A stretch of 22,701 nucleotides of DNA from Caldilineaceae bacterium (GTDB lineage: Bacteria > Chloroflexota > Anaerolineae > Caldilineales > Caldilineaceae): assembly GCA_026645575.1 (NCBI GenBank), contig JAPKMW010000141.1, positions 1 through 22,701 on the forward strand. The letters are read 5' to 3'. This document shows, in pieces, positions 18,101 to 22,701 of the stretch. The notes under the pieces are model-generated. The model did not search any database and was not told where the DNA came from. It saw only the letters and a list, made by a program, of their open reading frames with translations. Numbering within the stretch: position 1 is the stretch's first letter; every line of letters begins with the position of its first letter. A program made the translations under genes and the position numbers.

Positions 18101-19872
18101 ATGCCACCGATGTGGTCGTGCAATTTGTCGATACCACCGCCGGTGGCAATGCCCCGGTCGGCAGTCCGCAGATTATCGACAGCATCCCCGCCGGTGGCAG
18201 TGGCGTGGCCCAGGTGCTGCTCGACAGCGAAGGGCGCAACGGCGAACGGCGCATTGAGGTGACGGTCGATCCCAACAACTTCATCCCCGAAACTGATGAG
18301 AGCGACAACAGCGCTGCCGGCGCGCTGGCTGTAGCCGCCCCGCCCGCGCCCAACCTCATGATCTTGACCGGCAATGTCAAGTTTGTGCCGCCCGACCCGG
18401 CCCAGGGTCAGCCGGTGAGCATTACCGTCACCGTTCTCAACGGCGGCACGGCGGATGCGACTGATGTGGTCGTGCAACTGCTGGATATTACTAGTGGCGG
18501 CGCCCGCCCGATTGGCCCGGAACAGATCATCGATGAACTGCCCGCCGGCGCCAACACTACGGTGCAGATGATCTATGACAACACCGACCAACCCGGCGAC
18601 CGGCTGATCCAGGTCACGGCTGACCCGAATGACACGGTGGCCGAGACCGACGAAGGCGACAACCGCGCCACCAAGCCGTTGACCATCTCGCCGCCCAAGA
18701 TTCCGAACCTGGTCGTGCGCCCTGATGGCATTGTCTTTGGCAACGCCAAGCCAGTGGCTGGTGAATTGATGACCATCACCGTGACCGTGCGCAATGAAGG
18801 CAATGTGGCCGTGAGCGATGTGCTGGTGCAGGTGGCCGATGTCACCAACGGCGCCGAGCCGATTGGCGACCCGCAAATTATTCCGGCGATTGCCGCCGGT
18901 GGCAGCGCCGAGTTTGTGGTCGAATATGACACCACTGACAAGACCGGCGACCGCCGCATCCGCGTCACCGCCGACCCCGAAGACCAGATCGTTGAAACGG
19001 ACGAAATGGACAACGAGTCCACCAAGGCGCTGCGCATCGGCTCGGAAGACGAGACGCCGCCCGACCTGCCCAACCTGGCGCTCTTTGCTGGCAACGTCCG
19101 CTTTGAACCGGCCAGCCCCAAGGCGGGGGACATCGTGACCATCACCGTGACCGTCCTCAACGACGGCACGCAACCCGCCGAAAACGTCCTCGTCCGCCTG
19201 ATCGACACCACCGATGGCGCGTCCGAACCCATCGGCGACCGCACCATCACCGGCACCATCCCGGTCGATGAGAGCGGCGTCATTAGCATCACCTTCGACA
19301 CCGCCGACAAAGCCGGCACCCGCCAGATCCAGGTGACCGTTGACCCCGACGGCGCCATCGAAGAGACGGATGAAGAGGACAACCAGGTGGTGAAGCCGAT
19401 GACGATTGGGGCGGCAGCGGCAGCCGTCGCGTCGTCACAAAGTCGCGAGGTCGCAACGTCCGATCTCGTGTCCCGTGTCTCGGGTCTCCAGTCTAACCTG
19501 ACGGTGGTGATTGATGACGTGGCCGTCGAGCCGTTGGGGGAGAGTGATAGTCTGTTGCTGATTACGGCGACGGTGGCGAATGCGGGGGGTGCTGACGCCG
19601 AAGGGGTGTTGGTGCAATTTACGGACTTGGGGCCGGCGGGGTTGGGCGGTCTACAACGGCTGCCCACCGTGGACGCCGGGGCGGACGCCGCCACCCAGTT
19701 CAGCTTTGTGCTGCCGGGGCCGGTCGAACTCAATGCCCCCCGCACCATCGAGGTGACGGTCGATCCCTACGACACCATCGCCGAGGTGGATGAAGCCGAT
19801 AACCGCACCAGCCAGGAGGTCGATGTCGCAGCGTTGCGGGCGGAGCCGATGGAGGTGTCGGTGATGCCGTAG
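12196..19872 (+). CDS. secreted S8 subtilisin-like serine protease with 15 CARDB repeats
   Basis: This is a 2558-aa exported protein. Domains in order: Sec signal (~1-31, hydrophobic KVSLLLVLVAQALLL); inhibitor-like propeptide (~40-120, ending VRYVEPNYLVHI); subtilase domain (~130-455) with catalytic D168 (AVIDTGID), H230 (GHGTHVAGTI), oxyanion N326 (AAGNSN) and S399 (SGTSMATPHAAG), all intact; fibronectin-III-like domain (~459-570); jelly-roll/MAM-like domain (~570-735, FEDDMENG...GWYVDDVQVQ); then 15 CARDB beta-sandwich repeats (~740-2550), each opening like PNLVVQxxNIGFxPxxP and closing VDPxNxIxExxExDN. GGAG lies 8-9 nt before the ATG. No sortase, PEP-CTERM or type IX sorting tail is visible; the C-terminus is EVSVMP. 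The repeats probably form a long rod that holds the protease away from the cell or binds partners. Confidence 0.95.
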   Translation: MRWSGILLKVSLLLVLVAQALLLPQSSVTFAQNDELKPASVPGQLIIGFRPNVSKEQIADFYATYGLAEKEDLAINAAVTEERQRLASVQVDVTDSLMQLLKSDPRVRYVEPNYLVHIARTPDDPDFDKLWGLRNTGQTGGTNGADVDASAAWDISTGSKDVIIAVIDTGIDYNHEDLAANMWVNTKECPEGFGKCKANGQDEDANGYVDDFYGANTINDTGEIMDDYGHGTHVAGTIGGVGNNGTGVVGVNWNIRMLGCKFLSASGSGTTANAVKCFNYITELKEKQGYNIVLTNNSWGGGSASEALIEAMGGANAPIHVCAAGNSNTNRIHYPAGYELDNIISVAATDHEDLYASFSNWGTDWVDFAAPGVDTFSTVPTGSCAMCDSSGYRSASGTSMATPHAAGAAALLWAKYPTLTNEQVKGRLLSGADPMTDMTKPTLSNARLNLLNAMEEDLTPPAPITNLTVAGVLMTQVQFTWTAPGDDGLQGAANGYDIRYSTSAISDATWDDATPVEGEPIPQPAGSAESFTVTGLQPATTYYFAMKAVDNVGNVSEISNIVVVATSAGTIVFEDDMENGAGSWQTDSATSLWHLSELRANSPTHAWYYGQEATRNYDTGAANRGTLTSPAINLVDADEVMLTFYEWSQLQTNEEFDRTRVQVSTDGESWQTVFESHGTEDAWVKRTVSLTPYIQRSGAVYVRFWFDTVNDRFNNFEGWYVDDVQVQVAKLARPGEEQPMANLVVRSENVGFNPANPVDGDQVTIHTVVLNDGRDEANDVAVYVADVTSGEPVPIGQPQTISTIPAGGSGAVDVVYDATGKTGERKIQVVVDPSNFVPEVSNTDNSAEATLVVAPRPAANLGIEAANIGFDPAPASPGDQVTVYATIRNDGGADATDVQVQIADSTGTGMIPIGALQVIDVIPAGGSATLQVTYDTAGLSGDRDISVTVDPNNIMAEPSESDNTAEKRLSLIPPSAPNLVMLKTNIGFQPLNPAEGTVVTLRATVLNDGNTEARDVLVQFVDGTNNAAAPIGEQQTIEVIPAGGSAIAETTYDTTNKPGDRKIKVVVDPHNFLAEPKETDNTSEETLKVAMLPTANLSVQAANIGFNPTEPLVGQAITVYATIVNNGNADAGATIVQFVDATDGGITPIGDKQEIESIPAGGSSTVQVTYTPPSTPGERVIQVVVDPGNAVRETDELDNTVKKSVRIQPPPLANLTILPSNIDFNPAEPTDSADVMLRAVILNNGAVDAHRVLVQFIDMTTGVATPIGGEQFIDLIPLGGSAEVQATLTLKGEVKDRKIQVQVDSNNLIPESNERDNNASKTLPVTASPLPNLKVMAETVGFAPSHPKQGDVVTLTAVVLNNGAIAAEKVVVQFADISTGRPLPIGEQQTIDLIPAGSSGMVQVTFDTSALAAPATGPGQRRIRVTVDPSNFIRELDEIDNKDTATLTIAPPTAPNLVVQAENIGFAPPNPRNGDAVSVTVTILNSGPLDAGEVLVQFVDVTDGAMTPVGAKQTITSIPGGGSATAHVTYDTTDKEGARKIQVLVDPHTMIPESSENDNSAIQTLNVNRAPAPNLVVQLTNIGVNPILPNEGDTVTLRATVLNNGEIDAEEVSVQFIDVTDKSPVPVGANQTIPLIPAGGSGVVEATYDTTGKVTGTQRVRKIQVVADHNNLVVEGNENDNSATQNVTIAPLAAPNLMLQVSNIGFDPAQPNPGDQVTVYATVINNGTADATNVIVQLIDATNSSATSPIGQPQTIEAIPAGGSGLVQLVYDTTNKSGDRKIQAIIDPNNFIRETSETDNTGTKTLTLVPQSAPNLVMSTANLIFAPAHPRDGEPTLLRALVINDGNAIASNVVVQFLDVTDSAKSITIGQPQVIDSIAVGGSGIAQVSYSTAGLVGDRKIKIVVDPNNFIVESKETDNQVASKTLTVAAAAGVNLTMYAGNIGFNPRQPVEGDRIAVQAVVLNHGVRDATDVVVQFVDTTAGGNAPVGSPQIIDSIPAGGSGVAQVLLDSEGRNGERRIEVTVDPNNFIPETDESDNSAAGALAVAAPPAPNLMILTGNVKFVPPDPAQGQPVSITVTVLNGGTADATDVVVQLLDITSGGARPIGPEQIIDELPAGANTTVQMIYDNTDQPGDRLIQVTADPNDTVAETDEGDNRATKPLTISPPKIPNLVVRPDGIVFGNAKPVAGELMTITVTVRNEGNVAVSDVLVQVADVTNGAEPIGDPQIIPAIAAGGSAEFVVEYDTTDKTGDRRIRVTADPEDQIVETDEMDNESTKALRIGSEDETPPDLPNLALFAGNVRFEPASPKAGDIVTITVTVLNDGTQPAENVLVRLIDTTDGASEPIGDRTITGTIPVDESGVISITFDTADKAGTRQIQVTVDPDGAIEETDEEDNQVVKPMTIGAAAAAVASSQSREVATSDLVSRVSGLQSNLTVVIDDVAVEPLGESDSLLLITATVANAGGADAEGVLVQFTDLGPAGLGGLQRLPTVDAGADAATQFSFVLPGPVELNAPRTIEVTVDPYDTIAEVDEADNRTSQEVDVAALRAEPMEVSVMP
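14416..19845 (+). repeat. 15 tandem CARDB-coding repeats
   Basis: Fifteen units of about 105-120 codons run head to tail. Shared DNA blocks such as GTGCAATTTGTCGAT and GTGGTCGATCC recur, so slippage or unequal recombination is plausible. Units 2-11 are most alike. The last unit is separated by an odd linker (19432-19494) and is more diverged. Strong codon bias opens very long antisense frames (747 and 509 codons) that are not genes. Confidence 0.85.
19432..19494 (+). repeat. in-frame short-repeat patch between CARDB repeats 14 and 15
   Basis: This 63-bp stretch of different composition contains GTCGCGAGGTCGCAA-type repeats and four 7-bp units (TCTCGTG, TCCCGTG, TCTCGGG, TCTCCAG; 19464-19491). 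Inside the protease it encodes a Ser/Arg/Val linker (SSQSREVATSDLVSRVSG) unlike the rest of the protein. I infer expansion or insertion of intergenic-type short repeats that kept the frame. Confidence 0.5.
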
Positions 19873-19875
19873 GGT
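19786..19875 (+). repeat. direct repeat, left copy (subtilase 3' end)
   Basis: The last 28 codons, stop and next bases of the subtilase gene recur at 22441-22530 in the same orientation with 85 of 90 bases identical. This is the intact copy, in frame from GTG GAT GAA. Confidence 0.95.
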
Positions 19876-19889
19876 AATTAGGTGAGTAA

Positions 19890-19919
19890 GAGATTGAGAG
19901 ATTCTACGCTCTCAATCTC
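19890..19919 (+). repeat. 3'-end hairpin, copy C of the AATCTCTCAATCTC family
   Basis: GAGATTGAGAG (19890-19900), an 8-nt loop, and CTCTCAATCTC (19909-19919) form a perfect 11-bp stem 18 nt after the subtilase stop. The stem sequence is the same as in copies A and B. Confidence 0.75.
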
Positions 19920-19948
19920 CCCTAAAAACAGATAAGAGGAAAGATGAG

Positions 19949-19988
19949 ACAGGTGAGGTGTGCAGGCGCACCTCACCTGTTTTTGTTT
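19949..19988 (+). terminator. rho-independent terminator of the subtilase gene
   Basis: The 12-bp perfect stem ACAGGTGAGGTG / CACCTCACCTGT (19949-19960 and 19969-19980) is followed directly by TTTTTGTTT. It lies between convergent genes and may also stop minus-strand transcripts of the integrase, although no T-run exists on that side. Confidence 0.85.
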
Positions 19989-19992
19989 GGAC

Positions 19993-20955
19993 TTAGTCAA
20001 GTGGACTGCGTACACCCATTGGGCCTTTGTTGAGAACATGGGTATAGATTTGAGTAGTTTTGACGTCTTTATGGCCGAGCAGTTCCTGAACCGTCCTAAT
20101 ATCATAACCTGCTTCCAGTAAGTGGGTAGCAAAACAGTGACGAAAGATGTGGGGTGTTACATGTTTGGGGATACCTGACTCCAAGGCTGCACGACGCACG
20201 GCTTTTTGCAAGCCGCTTTCGTCGAGATGATGACGACGCACTACTTTTGAACGGGGATCGACTGAATGTTTTTCGGAGGGAAAGACATATTGCCACATCC
20301 ACTCCCGATCAGCGTTGGGATATTTACGGGCCAGGGCATAAGGCAATTCGACCATGCCGTAGCCAATTGCTAAATCGGCTTCATGCGATTGCTTGACCAT
20401 GACTAAATGTTGCCGTAACAACGGTGCAACGCTTTGCGGCAACATCGTCACCCGATCCTCGTTCCCTTTGGTATTACGAACAACAATCTGCTGGCGCTCA
20501 AACTCAATGTCTTTGACGCGCAGACGTAAACATTCCATCAGACGCATACCGCTGCCATAGAGCAACTTTGCCATCATCTGATGTAGACCGGTCATGCGGT
20601 CTAGCACTTGGACAACTTCCGCTTTGGTCAAGACCACTGGCAAATGTTTTTCCGGTTTGGCCCGCACGGCGTCAATGCGACCAATCAGTTCGATCTTGAG
20701 AACTTCGCGGTAGAGAAAGAGCAAAGCACTGAGCGCCTGATTCTGGGTAGAAGGCGCAACATTCCGCTGAACAGCCAGGTGAGTTAGAAAGGCTTCAATC
20801 TCCGGTACGTTCATTTCTTTGGGATGACGAATGTTGTGAAAGCGGATATAGCGCTCAATCCAATCGACATACGACTGCTCTGTACGATAGGAGTAATTCT
20901 TGAGCCGAATCGCATCACGCACTTGATCAAGAAGTTTCTTTGGTTTTGGTTCCAT
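19993..20955 (-). CDS. intI: integron-type integrase (tyrosine recombinase)
   Basis: This 320-aa site-specific tyrosine recombinase is of the integron (IntI) class, which recombines attI and folded attC sites. It has an N-terminal SAM-like core-binding domain (~1-95) and a catalytic domain with R138 (GSGMRLME), K163, H269 and R272 (TPHIFRH), H295 (LGHKD) and Y304 (TQIYTHV). Every catalytic residue is exactly eight positions before its IntI1 equivalent. The IntI-specific extra segment is present ([23 protein letters not shown]...[11 protein letters not shown]), as is the class-typical ending [11 protein letters not shown] start at 20955 ([22 protein letters not shown]); the frame is open to 21039 but that extension is not family-like. 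It reads towards the subtilase, so a cassette array would lie to the right of 20955. Confidence 0.93.
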   Translation of the reverse strand: MEPKPKKLLDQVRDAIRLKNYSYRTEQSYVDWIERYIRFHNIRHPKEMNVPEIEAFLTHLAVQRNVAPSTQNQALSALLFLYREVLKIELIGRIDAVRAKPEKHLPVVLTKAEVVQVLDRMTGLHQMMAKLLYGSGMRLMECLRLRVKDIEFERQQIVVRNTKGNEDRVTMLPQSVAPLLRQHLVMVKQSHEADLAIGYGMVELPYALARKYPNADREWMWQYVFPSEKHSVDPRSKVVRRHHLDESGLQKAVRRAALESGIPKHVTPHIFRHCFATHLLEAGYDIRTVQELLGHKDVKTTQIYTHVLNKGPMGVRSPLD

Positions 20956-21269
20956 AAGTTGCAATGAAGAATGTAATTGACAAAAAGGAAAAAAGTGATA
21001 TACTACAGATAAGTTCTTTACTACTTGACAAGAACCCATGTTCTATTGTTCCTAATCGTACCACCAAACACCAACCAATGACACTGACAAAATACTGACA
21101 TCACCTCGATATTTAGATGGAAACCATCTATTTACCGATTTTCCAGTAAATGGACGGAAGCGGTGTTTTTTGGAAGAATAGGCCGTATCCGTCTAATAGC
21201 GGCGTAGACAGTGGTTGGTCTAATAGTCGCGATGTATCGTTCCATATAATGTTCGGCCTCTTTTCGCCC
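20956..21269. promoter_or_regulatory. integrase upstream region (expected attI / Pc position)
   Basis: AT-richer DNA lies between intI and the tandem repeats. It contains a hairpin TAGATGG-AAA-CCATCTA (21114-21130) and a direct repeat ACTGACA (21083-21089 and 21094-21100). A plus-strand TTGACA (21025-21030) has no well-spaced -10 box. By the layout of known integrons attI and a cassette promoter should be here, but I cannot point to a GTTRRRY core with confidence. Confidence 0.3.
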
Positions 21270-21618
21270 CGATCGCAACCGCAACGCCCCGTTGTCCCCC
21301 GCCCTGGTTTGCGGCACGCGCCGGTCGCCCAGTCCAGCCGTCTTTTTTGACAAGGTGTGGCGTAGGCAACCGTAACGCCCCGTTGTCCTCTCGCCCCGGT
21401 TCGCGGCACGCGCCGGTCGACTAGTACAGCCGTCTTTTTTGGACACGGTGCGGCATGGGCAACTGCAACGCCCTGCTGTCCTCCCGCCCCGGTTCGCGGC
21501 ACGCGCCGGTCGCCTAGCCCAGCCGTCTTTTTGGGACAAGGTACCGCGTGCGCAACCGCAACGCCCCGTTGTCCCCCGCCCTGGTTTGCGGCACGCGCCG
21601 GTCGACTAGCCCAGCCGT
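21270..21618. repeat. four tandem ~93-bp GC-rich repeats
   Basis: Units start at 21270, 21361, 21454 and 21547 (spacing 91, 93, 93). The fourth is cut at about 21618. Each has a block GCAACCGCAACGCCCCGTTG, a nearly invariant GCGGCACGCGCCGGTCG, then CAGCCGTCTTTTTTG. Units 1 and 4 differ at only 3 of 67 core positions; units 2 and 3 are closer to each other in the middle. Short internal dyads are CAACG-CCC-CGTTG and CGGC-ACGC-GCCG. There are no unique spacers, so this is not CRISPR. The array lies on the cassette side of intI. Two minus-strand frames through it (21128-21502 and 21132-21539) read Arg/Gly/Cys repeats and are probably artefacts. Confidence 0.9.
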
Positions 21619-21731
21619 GAATAGACAGGCCGTTAACCGATCGTGCTATGCGGGCAGGTGTTCGGCCTGAGGCGGCTTCTGATCAAGCGGCGCCACTCTT
21701 TTTGCCAAGTTGTCGGTGAACACGTGGACGG

Positions 21732-21761
21732 TTGGTTCGTTTCCTGCTTTTGTGGTATAGT
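21732..21761 (+). promoter_or_regulatory. promoter of vapBC, predicted leaderless
   Basis: TTGGTT (21732-21737), an 18-bp spacer, then TATAGT (21756-21761). The ATG of the antitoxin gene begins seven bases after the -10 box, where transcription itself should start, and no Shine-Dalgarno sequence fits. Confidence 0.55.
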
Positions 21762-21767
21762 GACGCT

Positions 21768-22010
21768 ATGATAACAACAGTTACACCCACCAATACAATC
21801 ACCATCCCGGCTGAAATCAAGCAACATTTTGGGATTAAGCCAGGGTATCGCCTGGACTGGCAGCCAGTGGAAGGCAAGGATGAAATCCTTGTGCGCGTGA
21901 TTCCTGATCGGGGCGCGTTAGCGCGCCAGTTGCTTGGCGCCGGGCGTCGCTTTTCGCCCAACCGCGATGCAGTCGCCGAGTTGATCGCCGAACGCGCCGC
22001 CGAAGGCTGA
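21768..22010 (+). CDS. vapB: AbrB/SpoVT-type antitoxin (VapB-like)
   Basis: This 80-aa protein opens with a swapped-hairpin AbrB domain (MITTVTPTNTITIPAEIKQHFGIKPGYRLDW). It is the DNA-binding and dimerising half of many VapB and MazE antitoxins. The C-terminal ~30 residues (RQLLGAGRRFSPNRDAVAELIAERAAEG) form the usual segment that binds and blocks the toxin. It would repress its own promoter and neutralise the VapC encoded 4 bp downstream. I reject the longer frame from 21732, because it would translate the -35 and -10 boxes. Confidence 0.88.
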   Translation: MITTVTPTNTITIPAEIKQHFGIKPGYRLDWQPVEGKDEILVRVIPDRGALARQLLGAGRRFSPNRDAVAELIAERAAEG

Positions 22011-22014
22011 TCGT

Positions 22015-22428
22015 ATGCGTTATGTGCTGGACACATCAGCCTTACTTGCCCACTATCGCCAGGAAGCCGGCTGGGAGGCCGTCCAAACTTTGTTTGAGAC
22101 GGACGAAGCAGAATTGCTGATCGCCAGTGTCTCCTTGACCGAGTTTGGCCGGCGCTTACGTGAGTTAAAGGCTACCCAGGCTGAAGTAGAGGAGACGCTT
22201 GCCAATTATGCCCTCCTCTTTACAGAGATCGTCGCTATTGATGCAACAGTAGCGAAAGCCGCCTTTGTTCTTGGTACACAGACACCTCACCGACTACCAT
22301 TAGTAGATGTGCTTATTGCAGCCGTTGCGCAAACGCAGGCTGCCATCCTGGTTCATCGGGATGAGCACATGCGTGCGATCCCATCTTCGCTGGTAGCACA
22401 GTTCGATCTCACCCTTCCCATTTCCTGA
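22015..22428 (+). CDS. vapC: PIN-domain toxin (VapC-like ribonuclease)
   Basis: A PIN-domain protein of 137 aa. The four acidic active-site residues are present: D6 (YVLDTSALLA), E43 (SLTEFGRR), D98 (LPLVDVLIAAVA) and D116 (HRDEHM). VapC toxins are Mg2+-dependent RNases that cut tRNA or rRNA and stop growth when the antitoxin is lost. It begins 4 bp after the vapB stop, with GAAGG as the likely ribosome-binding site inside the vapB end, so the two are co-translated in the usual antitoxin-first order. It appears intact. The subtilase-gene fragment starts 12 bp after its stop. Confidence 0.92.
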   Translation: MRYVLDTSALLAHYRQEAGWEAVQTLFETDEAELLIASVSLTEFGRRLRELKATQAEVEETLANYALLFTEIVAIDATVAKAAFVLGTQTPHRLPLVDVLIAAVAQTQAAILVHRDEHMRAIPSSLVAQFDLTLPIS

Positions 22429-22440
22429 AAGCTTTTCGGG

Positions 22441-22530
22441 GTGGATGAGGCTGATAACCGCACCAGCCAGGAGGTCGATGTCGCAGCCCTGCGGGCAGAG
22501 CCGATGGAGGTGTCGGTGATGCCGTAGGGT
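22441..22530 (+). pseudogene. 3' stump of a second CARDB/subtilase-type gene (direct repeat, right copy)
   Basis: Ninety bases match the end of the subtilase gene (19786-19875) at 85 positions and keep its frame: VDEADNRTSQEVDVAALRAE then PMEVSVMP and TAG. All five differences fall in codons that stay synonymous (GAA/GAG, GCC/GCT, GCG/GCC, TTG/CTG, GCG/GCA). Similarity starts abruptly at 22441 and ends just past the stop codon. I infer the end of a paralogous gene whose body was lost or displaced when the DNA to its left arrived. Confidence 0.85.
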
Positions 22531-22542
22531 GGATGGAGTGAA

Positions 22543-22590
22543 ATAAAAAAGGGGGAGGGTGTGAAAGAATATCCTGCCCCTTTTTTATTT
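22543..22590 (+). terminator. rho-independent terminator after vapC / gene stump
   Basis: The perfect 12-bp stem ATAAAAAAGGGG (22543-22554) / CCCCTTTTTTAT (22577-22588), extended by weaker inner pairs, continues into TTT. It would terminate plus-strand transcripts from vapBC and, originally, from the lost gene. Its A-rich left arm means it could work on the minus strand too. Confidence 0.8.
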
Positions 22591-22701
22591 TGGCTTTTTC
22601 CGTGTCGCTTTGGTAAGATTTCCATCTTACTGATAAACGCAAAGGTTAGTAATAACCGCATTGTTGAAAACAAGCTTGGATAATCTCTGGTTTGTCGCCA
22701 A
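22591..22701. other. right-edge intergenic DNA
   Basis: There is no gene. Two small perfect hairpins are seen: GTAAGAT-TTCC-ATCTTAC (22613-22630) and GGTTA-GTAA-TAACC (22644-22657). Their role is unknown. Confidence 0.35.

Noticed and set aside
16930..19173. 747-codon antisense open frame across the CARDB repeats (also 509 codons at 12481-14010 and 406 codons at 14599-15819)
   Set aside because: These are mirror frames of strongly biased, repetitive codons in the subtilase gene. Their translations are Gly/Val/Asp/His-rich with no start signals or family motifs.
21132..21539. Arg/Gly/Cys-rich repeat protein on the minus strand (also 21128-21502)
   Set aside because: Two frames overlap in the tandem repeats, the 91-bp spacing breaks periodicity, and neither has a start signal. 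Kept as a DNA repeat.
21270..21618. CRISPR array
   Set aside because: Units of ~93 bp are contiguous with no unique spacers, and no cas genes are present.
21270..21635. Confident attC sites
   Set aside because: Length and position fit, but conserved R boxes were not found by eye, so this is left as a hypothesis within the integrase finding.

Overview
The window looks like a chromosomal accessory region of a filamentous or biofilm-forming Chloroflexota bacterium (Anaerolineae/Caldilinea-like). This is inference. It rests on secreted proteins with Thr/Pro 'PTATPTNTP' stalks, a TadG-like protein carrying an adhesin module, an SBBP propeller, a CARDB-repeat subtilase, Uma2 and Rpn nuclease-fold proteins, and an integron-type integrase. 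No rRNA, tRNA or CRISPR was seen.

Layout. (1) 1-2.6 kb, minus strand: an SBBP beta-propeller surface-protein gene whose N-terminal (and probably C-terminal) end is missing, then a free-standing GNAT acetyltransferase. (2) 2.9-6.4 kb, minus strand: a 1152-residue TadE/TadG-like pilus-type protein. A carbohydrate-binding-like domain, a Thr/Pro stalk and a choice-of-anchor-A domain lie between the TadG N-terminal part and a TadG-like tail. (3) 6.6-9.1 kb, plus strand: a catabolic cluster with a split altronate/galactarate dehydratase-family enzyme (SAF small subunit plus large subunit) and an unknown Cys-rich protein. (4) 9.1-10.9 kb, plus strand: a Uma2 nuclease-fold gene immediately followed by an AAC(3)-family acetyltransferase that probably starts at TTG, behind a good sigma70-type promoter. 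(5) 11.1-12.05 kb: an Rpn/PD-(D/E)XK gene with its own near-consensus promoter. (6) 12.2-19.9 kb: a 2558-residue secreted subtilase with prodomain, FN3-like domain, jelly-roll-like domain and 15 CARDB repeats. (7) 20.0-22.6 kb: a convergent integron integrase (IntI), then four ~93-bp GC-rich tandem repeats where a cassette array would be expected, a VapB/VapC pair with a promoter predicted to give a leaderless transcript, and a 90-bp second copy of the subtilase 3' end.

The most notable observations are in the right third. The IntI-repeat-vapBC block is bracketed by direct 90-bp copies of the subtilase 3' end, and these differ at five positions, all synonymous. The second copy is therefore best read as the stump of a related coding gene. 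Around the window there are also three related hairpins (AATCTCTCAATCTC family) placed 10-20 nt after stop codons, a ~135-bp imperfect palindrome, and an in-frame patch of short tandem repeats inside the subtilase.
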